Source of the DNA: JAAYDI01 sp052034005
GTDB lineage: Bacteria > Planctomycetota > Planctomycetia > Pirellulales > Pirellulaceae
Direction: 5' to 3'
Assembly: GCA_052034005.1 (NCBI GenBank)
Contig: JBPOJB010000001.1
Coordinates: 62,001 to 126,000, forward strand
Length of the DNA stretch: 64,000 nt
Part shown: positions 1 through 9,384 of the stretch, in pieces
Layout of the letters: each line of letters starts with the position of its first letter
Numbering within the stretch: position 1 is the first letter of the stretch
Notes under the pieces: generated by a model
What the model was told of the DNA's origin: nothing
The model's database searches: none
The model's input: only the letters and a program-made list of their open reading frames with translations
Made by a program: the position numbers and the translations under genes

Positions 1-318
1 GGCGCCCGCCGCCTTCATCACGCGGACCGGGAAGGTGATCTGCCGGAGCGAGTAGCCTTCGTATCTGTGGAACCGGCCTTCCATGACCATGACGGGGACA
101 TCTTGGAGCAGCCCACAGACCAGTCGTCCACGGTGGCTGATCGCCGTCGAATTGACGAAGTGCGGGATCCGGTCGTAGTCGATCATCGCCTCGACCTGGA
201 CCTGTTCGACCAGGTCCCCCAGGCCGGTGCCCAGGATGATGCCCGCATGCGGACGCCGAGTCCAACGCGCGCGGACCGCCGCGGCGGCCGTCTCGATCTG
301 CTCGTACAACTCCGACAT
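1..318 (-). CDS. Purine nucleoside phosphorylase, N-terminal part (cut by window edge)
   Basis: The minus strand reads open from an ATG at 318 to the left edge, giving 106 residues; the C-terminus lies outside the window. The fragment has the phosphate-binding loop AGIILGTGLG near residues 25-34, the SHRGRL segment, and MEGRFHRYEGY near residues 85-95, all typical of trimeric purine nucleoside phosphorylases (PNP/MTAP family). These cytoplasmic enzymes split purine nucleosides with phosphate in salvage. The family is clear, but inosine/guanosine versus methylthioadenosine specificity cannot be read from this part. No strong ribosome binding site precedes the ATG; the helicase gene upstream ends 198 bases away. 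Confidence 0.88.
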   Translation of the reverse strand, partial: MSELYEQIETAAAAVRARWTRRPHAGIILGTGLGDLVEQVQVEAMIDYDRIPHFVNSTAISHRGRLVCGLLQDVPVMVMEGRFHRYEGYSLRQITFPVRVMKAAGA

Positions 319-516
319 CGTCCCACTCGCTGTCCACGGTTTCATGGGTGGCTGGAGGCGCGCGTCGCGCGCAACGCCCGCCACCCGGGTTCCCAGATAT
401 GATGAAGATCCAGAGTAGCCGACCGGGGCGGTTGCCGGCAAGTACCGGTCTGCCGGTCGACGATCCGGGCGTCCGCAGAGTGTTCTGCAACTGGCGGAGA
501 GAGTGTCGTTTATCTG

Positions 517-2826
517 TCACTGCGAGAGCCCCAGATCGTCCGACTGGGACTGCTCGAGCGCCTTGTCGGTGCTGGTCGGATCCACTCGGCGGCAGGTTTC
601 TGTCAATCGGTCGGCGATTTCCCGCATCTCGTCGCGCCACGCGAGTGGATCCTGGTCGGGAGGGCTCAGCTGGGTGAATTCGCCGATCAGCAGGATCAGC
701 CGCAGCAGGTGGCGAAAGAGGATGCCCTCCTGCTTCTGCAGCTGCTTGCCGATGATGTACTTGTTGAAATCGCCCCCGAACTCCAGCAGCTCACCGGCCG
801 CCCACACGCCGCGCGTGCGCAGGTCGTGCACGCCGGGGAAGTCGTTGTCGAACCACAGGCGCAGCTTGTCGGCCAACGTCAGCACATATACGGGTTCTTC
901 CTCGTAAAACGCGCGCGGCCCGTCACGCACCTCCGGCTCGGCCACGCCCAGTTGCTCGGCCGTGACCAGGCCGAGCTGCAGCAGGTGGATGTCCAGGCGG
1001 GTGGTGGCCAGCGGCCCCGGGGGCAGTTCCTCGTGGCCCGGGACGTGCAGGTGGTAGGCGACGGCGGGCGGCATCTCCAGGACGCTCTCCAGCGCCTGGA
1101 GCCGCTCGTTCCGGTCGGCGATGCCCAGCTGGTTGACCAGGAAGACCCCGTAGAGCGGATTGACGCCGCGCAGCAGGAGCAGCTTCTGCAGGTCGGGCGT
1201 GGGGCGGGCCAGGTGCGGCCGGTAATGGTCCGGCCCGTCGCCGACAGCCGCCGCGGGCGCGGCATCCGGCCCGCTGTGCGCCGCGGGCGCCTGCCCGACC
1301 TTGGGCGGTTCAGGCTCCAATTCCACGTACCCGGCCGTCCACAAGGTCAGCAGCATCCGGTCGACTTCCTTCTGGCTGGCTTCCAGTCGCTTGCCGGTGA
1401 GCAGTCGCTTGGCCACGAGTTCGCGGATCTTGTCGACTTCGCTGGAGGCGTCGAGCCAGTAGGCGAGCAGCCGCCAGGGGAGCGCTCCGCGGCTGGCCAG
1501 GCGGCCGGGCGGCGCGCTCTTCAACTGCTGGAATTGGCTTTCCGTCCAATACTGTTCGGTGCTGCGGCGCGTGGGCATCTTCCTCTTGAGCGCCTTCTTG
1601 GCCTGGCGCAGCTTCGGGTCGGGTGTGTCGTCGGGGATGCTGTCATACTTCTCGCGCCAGCGCAGGATCTTGACATCGTCCTCGTGGGCCAGCGCGAAGA
1701 CATATCCCTGCGCGTCATACTGAGGCCGGCCCGCACGGCCGAAGATCTGGTGCGCGCTGCTGGAATCGATCAGCTTCTTCTCGCCCGGCGGGCCCTTCAA
1801 CAGCTCCGGGACGACGACGCTGCGGGCCGGCAAATTGATCCCGGCCGACAGCGTCTCGGTACAGATCGTCAAGGCCAGCAACTTGCGCTGGAACAGCTCC
1901 TCCACGATGCGTTTGTACTTGGGCAGCACGCCGGCATGATGCACGCCGACGCCGCGCAACAGCAGCTGGCGCAGCTTCGGACCCGCCCCCTGCGACCAAT
2001 CGTAGCGGTCCAGCTCCGCCGCCAGCTCCTTCTGCTGCGGGCCGCTGATCAGCTTCTTGCCCTTGACCTGCTCCGCCACGCTCCAGCACAGGTCCCGATT
2101 GAAGCAGAACACCAGCGCCGGAGTCTGGCGGGACTGCTCGTCACCACTGGCCATCGATTCCAGGAACTCGTTGAGCAGCATATCCCCGACCCACTGGTAG
2201 GTGAGCGGGACTTTGCGCTCGTCGCTCTGGACCAGCTCCAGGCGCCGACCATGGCAGCGCGACAGCCACTGGATGAACTCCACGCTGTTGCCCACCGTGG
2301 CCGACAACAGCAGCGTGCGCACATGAGCCGGCAGCAACCCCAAGGTCAACTCCCAGACGATGCCACGCTCGGGATCATTGAAGCTGTGGAACTCGTCCAT
2401 CACCACGGCGCTGACGCGCGTGAAGTCAAAGGCGGCCGGATGCAGCAGCCGGTTGAACAGGATCTCGGCGACCACGACCAGGATGCGCGCCTCCGGATTG
2501 ATGCGCCGGTTCCCGGTCACCAGCCCCACATCCTCTTCGCAGAACCCCCATCGCACCGCGCACTCCTGCAGCTCGTAGAACTTCTGGTCCGTCAAGGCGA
2601 TCAAGGGTGTCGTGTAGTAGGCGATGGAGCCGTTGTGCAGCGCCTCGAACAACGCGGCTTCCGCGATCAGCGTCTTGCCCATGCCGGTCGGTGCACAGAC
2701 CAGGACGCCGCGCTCGGAGGTGAACCATGCCAGCAACGCCTCTTCCTGGACGCGGTAGGGTTCGTAAGGCAGCTGTTCGAGATACAGGGCGGCGAGTTCG
2801 TCGCGGCTGGGCGCCTCGGCTGTCAT
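517..2826 (-). CDS. Ski2-like DEAD/DEAH-box helicase
   Basis: A 769-residue superfamily 2 helicase. Visible motifs are Walker A APTGMGKT near 45-52, motif II DEFH near 144-147, motif III SAT near 175-177 and motif VI QIFGRAGRP near 360-368, followed by a long C-terminal region. This order matches Ski2/Mtr4/HelY-type ATP-dependent RNA or DNA helicases. A DEFH box and the AGINLPARSVVVPE segment support this subgroup. I chose the ATG at 2826 because an upstream GTG at 2883 only adds a low-complexity leader that looks untranslated. The substrate is unknown; an RNA-processing role is inferred from the family. Confidence 0.88.
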   Translation of the reverse strand: MTAEAPSRDELAALYLEQLPYEPYRVQEEALLAWFTSERGVLVCAPTGMGKTLIAEAALFEALHNGSIAYYTTPLIALTDQKFYELQECAVRWGFCEEDVGLVTGNRRINPEARILVVVAEILFNRLLHPAAFDFTRVSAVVMDEFHSFNDPERGIVWELTLGLLPAHVRTLLLSATVGNSVEFIQWLSRCHGRRLELVQSDERKVPLTYQWVGDMLLNEFLESMASGDEQSRQTPALVFCFNRDLCWSVAEQVKGKKLISGPQQKELAAELDRYDWSQGAGPKLRQLLLRGVGVHHAGVLPKYKRIVEELFQRKLLALTICTETLSAGINLPARSVVVPELLKGPPGEKKLIDSSSAHQIFGRAGRPQYDAQGYVFALAHEDDVKILRWREKYDSIPDDTPDPKLRQAKKALKRKMPTRRSTEQYWTESQFQQLKSAPPGRLASRGALPWRLLAYWLDASSEVDKIRELVAKRLLTGKRLEASQKEVDRMLLTLWTAGYVELEPEPPKVGQAPAAHSGPDAAPAAAVGDGPDHYRPHLARPTPDLQKLLLLRGVNPLYGVFLVNQLGIADRNERLQALESVLEMPPAVAYHLHVPGHEELPPGPLATTRLDIHLLQLGLVTAEQLGVAEPEVRDGPRAFYEEEPVYVLTLADKLRLWFDNDFPGVHDLRTRGVWAAGELLEFGGDFNKYIIGKQLQKQEGILFRHLLRLILLIGEFTQLSPPDQDPLAWRDEMREIADRLTETCRRVDPTSTDKALEQSQSDDLGLSQ

Positions 2827-3137
2827 CGAGTGGATCTCGAGTTGGTCATGGGCAGGCCGGCACGGACGTGAGCGCGGGTCCACGTGTGCGATGGGGCCAT
2901 TATGATGGGGCCATTATGGGGACGCGCACTGCGATCCGGAATACCGGGGCCCCGGCGGGAGGGCGCGCGGCCCCCGGGCACGGTGAGCCATCCGCCGCAC
3001 GTGCCGGCCGGCCGGCACGCGGGACATAACCCGTGAAACGAACGCTGCTTACGGCCCACGGCCCGCGGACACACACACACACACGGGCCGGGCCGGCCGC
3101 GCGCCGGAAACGTTGCTCGGATGACGCCGAGGCGCGC
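2827..3137. other. Intergenic region with tandem 14-mer and AC repeat
   Basis: This 311-base spacer lies upstream of the helicase and downstream of the amidohydrolase; both are on the minus strand. It has two exact adjacent copies of GATGGGGCCATTAT (2890-2903 and 2904-2917) and eight AC dinucleotides (3069-3084). No convincing gene is present: the short frames here are GC-rich and have no family resemblance. The tandem copies lie 60-90 bases before the helicase start and contain ATAAT on the minus strand, so they could include promoter or operator sequence. Confidence 0.6.
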
Positions 3138-4874
3138 TTACCGCTCGTAGAGCACGCGCCCGCCCACGATCGTGTAGAGCACGTGGGCGTCGCGCAGACG
3201 CTCGGGCGAGACCGTCAGAATGTCCTCCGACAGGACCACGATGTCGGCGAGTTTCCCCGGGGTGAGCGAGCCGCGGTTGGTTTCCTCAAACGCGGCGTAC
3301 GCCGCATCCAGCGTGTAGCTGCGCAAGGCCTGCTCGCGCGTCATGCTCTGCTCGGGATAGAACGTTCGCCCGCCACCCATGTCGCGCGTCACGGCCGCCG
3401 CGAAGCCGAGGAGCGGGTCGACCGGTTCCACCGGCGTGTCGGAGCCGCTGGCGATCACAGCGCCGCTGTCCAGTAGGCTTTTCCAGGCATAGGCACCGGC
3501 TTGCGCGCGACGCGGGCCGAGCCGCTGCACGACGAACGGCCCGTCCGACGTCGCATGCGCCGCCTGCATGGCGGCGATCACCCCCAACGCCTGGAATCGC
3601 GGGATGTCCGCCGGGTCCAGGTGCTGGGCGTGTTCGATGCGCCATCGCAACGCGCGCCCGTCCGCGCGGGACTGCAGCACGCGCGCATACAGATCGAGCA
3701 CCTCCCGGTTGGCCCGGTCGCCGATCGCGTGCACGCACAGCTGGTAGTCATGGGCGAGCGCCAACTCGGCCGTCCGGCGCAGCTGGTCGAGCGGCATCGT
3801 ATTGAGTCCGCAACTGTCGGGCAGGTCGTCATACGGTTCGAGCAGCCATGCGCTGTGCGCGCCCAACGCGCCGTCGACCAACCGTTTGACGGCACGCACG
3901 GTCAGGTGCTGATCGCCCACGCCGATCATGCGATAGCGGTCCAAGGCCTCGACCAGGATGTCGTTGTCCTCGTTGATCATCACCCACAGTCGGACGGGCA
4001 ACTCGCGGGCCTCAGCCAGTTCGCGATAGAGATCGATGACCGAACAGGGCGAACCCGCGTCGCAGAACGTGGTGACCCCGCACCGCAGGCATTCTTCCCC
4101 TGCCAGGCGGACCGCCGTGAGCAGGTCGTCGCGCCGTTGTTGGGGTGATCGCCCCTGGAGCGCACGCTCGTGCGCCCGGTCGACCAACTCCATGGCATTC
4201 TCGCTCAACACGCCCGTCGGGTTGCCGGCCGCATCGCGCAGGATCCGACCGCCGGCCGGCGCCGGCGTCGCCGGCCCCACGCCCGCCAACTCCAAGGCTT
4301 TAGCGTTCGCGAGGCACATGTGCCCGGAGGCGTGCATCAGCAGCACCGGATGGTCGGGCGAGACGCGGCTGAGCGCCTCGTGGGTCGGCGTCCCCTCCAC
4401 CTGCGGTTCGGGCGCGTGGCGCCATTTGCTCTGGTGCCAGCCGCGTCCCACGACCCACATGCCGGCCGGCACCTGCCCGACCGCCGCGGCGACGCGTCCC
4501 ACGACCTCGTCCCAGTCCGCGGCGGAAGACAGGTCGAGGGTCATCCGGGATTCGCCGAGGCCCAGGAAGTGACCGTGCCCTTCGATGAAGCCCGGCACCA
4601 CCAGTTGCCCGTTGAGCGCGATCACTCGGGTTTGCGGGCCGATGTAACGCTCCAGGTCGGCCGCGGCGCCCACCGCCGCGATCCGCTCGCCACGCACCGC
4701 GATCGCTTGCGCGTCGGGATAACGCGGATCGACCGCGGCGATCTTGCCGCCGGTCAGCACCAGGTCGGCCGTCTCGGCACCCCGCGCAGGCAACGTGGCA
4801 GTGGCCATCCACATGGCAAGGACCCATCCGGAAAAGACCAGAACAGGCGTGGCGCAAATGCGGCGTCGGTTCAT
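3138..4874 (-). CDS. Exported amidohydrolase (YtcJ-like, amidohydrolase_3)
   Basis: The 578-residue protein begins with a signal-peptide-like stretch (basic start, hydrophobic 10-28, ARGAE cleavage area). The mature part has the amidohydrolase pattern: a TGGKI N-terminal strand, the metal-binding HGH at 100-102 in GFIEGHGH, later CVHAIGD and RIEHAQ histidines, and a C-terminal SGSDTP aspartate. This is the YtcJ-like branch, which hydrolyses C-N bonds in imide, amide or cyclic substrates; the actual substrate is unknown. Its ATG (4872-4874) overlaps the stop of the PilT-type gene by 4 bases, which suggests translational coupling although the functions look unrelated. Confidence 0.88.
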   Translation of the reverse strand: MNRRRICATPVLVFSGWVLAMWMATATLPARGAETADLVLTGGKIAAVDPRYPDAQAIAVRGERIAAVGAAADLERYIGPQTRVIALNGQLVVPGFIEGHGHFLGLGESRMTLDLSSAADWDEVVGRVAAAVGQVPAGMWVVGRGWHQSKWRHAPEPQVEGTPTHEALSRVSPDHPVLLMHASGHMCLANAKALELAGVGPATPAPAGGRILRDAAGNPTGVLSENAMELVDRAHERALQGRSPQQRRDDLLTAVRLAGEECLRCGVTTFCDAGSPCSVIDLYRELAEARELPVRLWVMINEDNDILVEALDRYRMIGVGDQHLTVRAVKRLVDGALGAHSAWLLEPYDDLPDSCGLNTMPLDQLRRTAELALAHDYQLCVHAIGDRANREVLDLYARVLQSRADGRALRWRIEHAQHLDPADIPRFQALGVIAAMQAAHATSDGPFVVQRLGPRRAQAGAYAWKSLLDSGAVIASGSDTPVEPVDPLLGFAAAVTRDMGGGRTFYPEQSMTREQALRSYTLDAAYAAFEETNRGSLTPGKLADIVVLSEDILTVSPERLRDAHVLYTIVGGRVLYER

Positions 4875-5965
4875 CGGCGTCGGTCCAGGAGCGTGATGTC
4901 GCTGACGAAGTGTTCGGCTGTCTGGCGGTCGATCTTGTTGGCCAACAGCAAGCGGCGGACTGACTCGTCGAGCGTCATCATGCCCGCGGACCGGCCGGTC
5001 AAGATACAGTTGTCGATCGATTCCAGCTTGCCGAACCGGATCGCGCTGGCAATGGGCGAGTTGTTGAACATCACTTCCAGCGCCAGTTGGCGCCGCGTGC
5101 CCGGCTGGGCGCTGGGCAGCAGGTGCTGGCTGACCACCGACCGCAGCCCCATCGCCAGTTGCGCGCGGATCTCGTGCTGGACCGTCTGAGGGAACAGGTC
5201 GACGAAGCGCGAGATCGCCCCTTTGGCGTCGCGGGTGTGCAGCGTCGACAGGACCAGGTGTCCCGTCTCCGCGGCGCTCAACGCGATCTGCGCGGTGTCG
5301 CGGTCCCGGATCTCGCCGACGAGCATCACGTCGGGGTCCTGCCGCAGCCCGTACTTCAGGCCGTCAGCGAACGTCCTCACGTCGACTCCCACTTCTCGCT
5401 GCGTCACGACACTCCGTGGGATGCGCGGGAACAAGTACTCGATCGGCTCCTCGATCGTGATGATCCGGTACCCGCCGGCGAGGTTCAGCTTGTTGACCAG
5501 CATGGCCAGCGTCGTCGTCTTGCCCGAACCCGTGACGCCGGAGACGAGGATCAGCCCGTTGCGGAACCCGGTGAGCCGCTCTGCCAGCTCAGCGGGGAAT
5601 CCCGCCCAGGCGAACCCCGGGATCTCGGACGGGATGACACGGAAGCAGGCGCCCAGGTGCCGGCCATTGAAGAAGTAGTTGGCGCGGAAGCGTTGCGGCT
5701 GCGCGTGGAGCGTCACCGCCAGCGAGAAATCGATGTTCTTCTCGCGCCGGAACCGCTCGACGAACACCGGCGGGCAGACCGGCATCAGCAACTCTTCCAG
5801 CTGCTGGTCTTCCAGGTCCGACTCGCCGAGCGTCTGCAGCACGCCATGCACGCGCAGGACCGGCGGATGCCCCACGACCAGGTGCAGGTCGGACGCCTCG
5901 TGATCAACCGCCCGCGTCAACCACTGGCGCAACGGTTCCGGACAAAGCGGTTCTTCGGATTTCAT
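4871..5965 (-). CDS. PilT-type twitching-motility/secretion ATPase
   Basis: At 364 residues it has the usual PilT length. Visible motifs are Walker A GVTGSGKT (143-150), the Asp box IITIEEPIEYLF (168-179), the Walker B region DVMLVGEIRD (about 212-221) and the His box HLVLSTLHT (about 236-244). PilT-family ATPases are cytoplasmic hexamers that drive retraction of type IV pili. An N-terminal SDLHL segment fits the PilT N-domain. No pilin or other pilus gene is adjacent, so the assignment rests on motifs. The ATG at 5965 is the natural start; the stop overlaps the amidohydrolase start by 4 bases. Confidence 0.92.
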   Translation of the reverse strand: MKSEEPLCPEPLRQWLTRAVDHEASDLHLVVGHPPVLRVHGVLQTLGESDLEDQQLEELLMPVCPPVFVERFRREKNIDFSLAVTLHAQPQRFRANYFFNGRHLGACFRVIPSEIPGFAWAGFPAELAERLTGFRNGLILVSGVTGSGKTTTLAMLVNKLNLAGGYRIITIEEPIEYLFPRIPRSVVTQREVGVDVRTFADGLKYGLRQDPDVMLVGEIRDRDTAQIALSAAETGHLVLSTLHTRDAKGAISRFVDLFPQTVQHEIRAQLAMGLRSVVSQHLLPSAQPGTRRQLALEVMFNNSPIASAIRFGKLESIDNCILTGRSAGMMTLDESVRRLLLANKIDRQTAEHFVSDITLLDRRR

Positions 5966-6103
5966 CGGGTCTCATCATAGACCATCGGGGCGGCCGTGTG
6001 GAGCGGGCGCGGTTTGCGCGCAAGCGGCGGGTGGCGAAGCGCCCGCGGCACAAGCGGGCCATGGTATGGATCCACGCAGGCGCCGTGCCGCACCCGCGCA
6101 GGG

Positions 6104-8104
6104 TCACCTGTCGTGGACCGGAGCCCCGGTTAGCACGCCGTCAGGCACCGGCAGCGGCTCGCCCGGCGGCGGCGTATCGACCGGTTCGGGCGCGGGAACC
6201 TGTTCCAGGTCGACCTCGACCGATGCATCGCCCGGCGGGAGATACGGACCGCGCGTGAGCGGCGGCGGCTGGGACAGGCCGTAATCGATGATCCGCGGCC
6301 TGAAGTGCCGTGCGCGCTGCAAGGCGTCGCGGTATGCATCGGAGGACCACGGCCCTTCGGTCAGCGCCACGCCGTCATATTCCAACAACGAGCCCTTGGC
6401 GATGTGCACGTCGCGCAGGGCCAGCGAGTAATCCACCAGCGACCGGTAGTATGCGCTGTTCGAGTCGGCTTGCCGCTGCACGGCCCGGAGCAGCAGGTCG
6501 AGGTCCGAGAAACCCTCGTTGAATCGGGCCTGCATCACTTGCACTTCATCGTGCGCCGCCACACGCCGATTCAGATTCGTCTGCATCAGTTGGAACGCCC
6601 GCTCCGCGCTCCGCATCGCTTCGCTCAAGTCGTGCGTGATGCGGAACTCCTGTTCGTGCAGGACGGCCCGTTCGCGCGCCAGCTGTAGTTCGGCGTTGCG
6701 CACGGCCGCGAACTCGCGCCGGAAGCCGATCGGGAGTTCGAATTGGAGTCCCAGCTCCCATTCCTGGAAGTCGCCGGTCGTCAGGTTCTGGTAGGCGCTC
6801 TCCACGCCCGTGGGGCCGGGCGAGGCGATCAGTTCGTCGCCGAACCCGCGGAAACGATAGAGGGCCACGGCGTCCAGGCGCGGTTTGAGGAAGTTCCGCG
6901 CGGCGACCAGCTCCAGCTCGCGACGCTTGATCTGCCACTTCTGCCGCCGCAACTCCACCCGCCGCACGAAGGCCTCGCTCAACGTCTCGTCCCAAGAGAA
7001 GATCACCCGGGCCGTCGGCGGCTCGGTGGCCGGGCGGATCAGCTGCGCGGTGTTGGCCGGCATCCCCAACAGGTAGCGTAAACGCCCCTCGGCGCTATAG
7101 AGCGCCGCGAGCGAGTCGTCGACCGAGGCCTGGAACCCGAAATACTGCGAACGCGATTGCGATTCGTTCTCGGGCGTGCCGCCACGCAGGCCAACCTGCT
7201 GCCGCTCGGCGATGTTCTGCCAGGTCACCAGCGCGCTGTCGCGCCCGGCCAGCTTGGCATCCAAATCCCGGTACGCAAAATACAGGTCCCAATACGCCTG
7301 CTCCACGTCCCGCGCCAAGTTCGTCACCGCGGCCTCGAAATCAGCCAGGCTGACGTCCATGTTCAGGCGGGCTAGAAGCACCCCGCCGGCGCTCCCGGCC
7401 GATGAGTTCGGCCCGGCGATCCGGTTGAACTCGACCCCCGCGCCGCGCAGCAACGGCTGGCGGAACTCGGCCTCGTAGTCGAGATTCCACACCGACGGGA
7501 ACCGGTGCGGATCCCACACGCCGTAATCGCGGCTGTAGTTCACGTGGTGGCGCAGCGCGAACCGCGAACCGGTCGCGGCGGTCTTGGCCAGTTCGATCTG
7601 GAAGTAACTGGCCAGCTGCTGCACGGCCGGGAGCTGGAACCCCGACAGCACCTGGCCCACGCCGCGATCGATCTTGTTCCAGAACAGCGTCGAGGTCAGG
7701 TGGCTGTCAAACGCGCTCAACGCCGCCTCCACGCCGCCGTACGGATCGGATTCCACCAGCGCCGGATTGAACATCGTCGGCGCGCCCGACGATGCCGTCA
7801 CCACGCTGCCGCCCAAAGACCGGATCACCTCGCTGTGCGACAGCGCTTGCCGCATGGCCTGCGAGAGCGTCATGTCCAGCGGCTCCTGGTCCAGGGGGTT
7901 CTCCGTGGTTCGAGGAGGGCCGCCGGCCATGACCTCGGATGCCATCGCCGTCTCGACATCCGGGTACTCAATCCGCGTGGCAACCGCCTCGTGCGGGCCG
8001 ATCTGACGCTCCGGAAAGCGGAAGTCGTCGTGCGGCCATAGACAGCCTGCGGTGGTCGCCAGCAGTCCGAGCAATGCCATGGCCAGGTGAGGGCGTCGAT
8101 TCAT
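6104..8104 (-). CDS. TolC-family outer-membrane efflux lipoprotein
   Basis: The 666-residue protein starts at MNRRPHLAMALLG. Its hydrophobic signal ends in LLATTAGC, a lipobox with the cysteine near residue 21. The rest carries two long alpha-helical TolC-like halves (for example YWDLYFAYRDLDAKLAGRD and the ELGLQFELPIGFRREFAAVRNAELQ region) and ends in a proline-rich tail. TolC proteins form outer-membrane channels for tripartite pumps. An in-frame extension to 8503 lacks coding character and would bury the lipobox, so the start at 8104 is preferred. The MacA/MacB-like operon transcribed the other way from 9385 is a plausible partner. Confidence 0.87.
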   Translation of the reverse strand: MNRRPHLAMALLGLLATTAGCLWPHDDFRFPERQIGPHEAVATRIEYPDVETAMASEVMAGGPPRTTENPLDQEPLDMTLSQAMRQALSHSEVIRSLGGSVVTASSGAPTMFNPALVESDPYGGVEAALSAFDSHLTSTLFWNKIDRGVGQVLSGFQLPAVQQLASYFQIELAKTAATGSRFALRHHVNYSRDYGVWDPHRFPSVWNLDYEAEFRQPLLRGAGVEFNRIAGPNSSAGSAGGVLLARLNMDVSLADFEAAVTNLARDVEQAYWDLYFAYRDLDAKLAGRDSALVTWQNIAERQQVGLRGGTPENESQSRSQYFGFQASVDDSLAALYSAEGRLRYLLGMPANTAQLIRPATEPPTARVIFSWDETLSEAFVRRVELRRQKWQIKRRELELVAARNFLKPRLDAVALYRFRGFGDELIASPGPTGVESAYQNLTTGDFQEWELGLQFELPIGFRREFAAVRNAELQLARERAVLHEQEFRITHDLSEAMRSAERAFQLMQTNLNRRVAAHDEVQVMQARFNEGFSDLDLLLRAVQRQADSNSAYYRSLVDYSLALRDVHIAKGSLLEYDGVALTEGPWSSDAYRDALQRARHFRPRIIDYGLSQPPPLTRGPYLPPGDASVEVDLEQVPAPEPVDTPPPGEPLPVPDGVLTGAPVHDR

Positions 8105-8364
8105 CGCAGACCGACTCGGCGGCTTCCGCAGCCACGCGCTCGGCGGCCACGCGCGGCGCCGCCCGATGTGCGCACAGTCCACGCAGTCGCTGATACTGCT
8201 ATCGACGGTACGTTCACTACAACTGGAATAATTCGCGCAATCCGCGCAAACACGCGCTGCCTGTTCAAGGAAACTGGGCGGATTCCGTAGACTGGCGCAC
8301 GTGCGCCCGCGCCGGTCGCGGTGGAAGGTGGCTGTGGAAGGTGGACGGCGGCCTGCCGCACGCG

Positions 8365-8967
8365 TCAGGGGATCAGGAAGATCAGGCCGACCCAGGTGCC
8401 CGCTTCGACCACTCCTGCATCTGCCTGCAGCGGCGGACGCTGAAGCAGGAGCGGTGCGCCGCTGCCCGGCCGGAAGTGGCCGAGCGTGCTGCGAACCTGG
8501 CACGGTCGATCAACCACCATCGCGTACGGGAGCACGGGTGCGGTCAAGAAGAAGCGCGCACCGGACGCCAACGGCTGCACAAGCGGGCGACGCGTTTGCC
8601 CGTGCCGTTCCAGCATGGCGTCCTCGAAATACAGCGGCCGGTGTCGTAGTTCAGATGCTGCCCAATGGTATTGGATCGGGCTCCAGCCGTCGCCGCGATG
8701 GGCCGCGTATTGCGTCTCTTGAGTGCTGAATACGCCCTCGCTCGCATCAGCCGGACGAAGGCCGCCCCGCGGACGAATGTCGGGCAGCTGGGAGGACAAA
8801 GGCTGCAGCTCCCGCTGGATCCGTGCCTCAGGCGACCGCGATCCGGACAGCGGACCGGTCGCCGCGACGCCGGTGCGCTCGGGCGACGACTGAGCTTCGG
8901 CCGGTAACACGTACGCGGCCACGATGAAGAGGGCACAGTACCGGGCGGCCCAGCATGTACGGTTCAT
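8365..8967 (-). CDS. Planctomycete-type conserved exported protein of unknown function
   Basis: A roughly 200-residue protein with a clear N-terminal signal peptide (MNRTCWAARYCALFIVAAYV, then AEA). The body contains WSPIQYHWAASELRHRPLYFED, AMLERHG, a proline-rich centre, LPYAMVVD, and a hydrophobic C-terminus LIFLIP. I recognise this layout (HRPLYFED, LER-G, LPY, then a RPGSGAP-like segment) as one recurring in planctomycete genomes without known function; no enzymatic motif is visible. Start could be 8973 (MSMNRTC) or 8967. It lies between the TolC gene and the divergent efflux operon, so an envelope role is possible but is inference. Confidence 0.65.
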   Translation of the reverse strand: MNRTCWAARYCALFIVAAYVLPAEAQSSPERTGVAATGPLSGSRSPEARIQRELQPLSSQLPDIRPRGGLRPADASEGVFSTQETQYAAHRGDGWSPIQYHWAASELRHRPLYFEDAMLERHGQTRRPLVQPLASGARFFLTAPVLPYAMVVDRPCQVRSTLGHFRPGSGAPLLLQRPPLQADAGVVEAGTWVGLIFLIP

Positions 8968-9063
8968 AGACATTAGTCCAGACGCGATCATGGGATCGGA
9001 AGGCTGATCAGGGCACAGGTGCGCACGCCGAGCGTCGGCCATGTCGCACCCCCAGTGAGAACG

Positions 9064-9077
9064 GTGTCGACCGACAC
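9064..9077. promoter_or_regulatory. 14-base palindrome, possible operator
   Basis: GTGTCG and CGACAC form a perfect inverted repeat with a 2-base centre. It sits about 90 bases upstream of the minus-strand gene at 8967 and about 170 bases before the plus-strand promoter. Size and position fit a dimeric regulator site, but no regulator gene is nearby and such short palindromes also arise by chance. Confidence 0.25.
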
Positions 9078-9242
9078 AATCGGCGCTCTCTCCGGTTCGT
9101 GTCGTCCAGCGTGGCCGGTACACTCGACCAATTCTGCCGGAATTCTGCTTCGCACTGGTTCTTTCCTGCGCATTGGAAGTTGTCCGTGCCGCGCGCACAC
9201 CGAGTCTCCGTTGTGCGGGAGCACCAGATTGGGCGGGCCACC

Positions 9243-9271
9243 TTGCGATGGCCGAACGTGGTCAAGACAAT
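9243..9271 (+). promoter_or_regulatory. Sigma70-like promoter of the efflux operon
   Basis: TTGCGA (9243-9248) and GACAAT (9266-9271) are separated by exactly 17 bases, close to the TTGACA/TATAAT consensus. A start of transcription near 9278 would leave about 105 bases before the first start codon at 9385. Confidence 0.5.
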
Positions 9272-9384
9272 CTCGAGAGGGGCGCTGACGAATAGTTGCC
9301 GCAATAGGGGGTATGTCTTCAGAGCAGCGGACTGCGAGCCCGTGTCCGTTTCATGCGGCGGGAGTCTGACCAGGTTGGGGACTG

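Larger units (their letters stand above)
8974..9384. other. Divergent intergenic region
   Basis: This 411-base spacer separates the minus-strand exported protein from the plus-strand efflux operon. It has a good sigma70-like promoter pointing right (9243-9271) and a 14-base perfect palindrome GTGTCGACCGACAC at 9064-9077. The open frames crossing it run antisense to each other and look like shadows; I see no gene here. Confidence 0.6.

Noticed and set aside
709..2871. A 720-residue plus-strand frame antisense to the helicase
   Set aside because: No motif and high Gln/Arg content; the minus strand carries all helicase motifs.
6003..6046. 8-base inverted repeat after the TolC-type gene
   Set aside because: The loop is 28 bases long and no T tract follows; such stems are expected by chance in GC-rich sequence.
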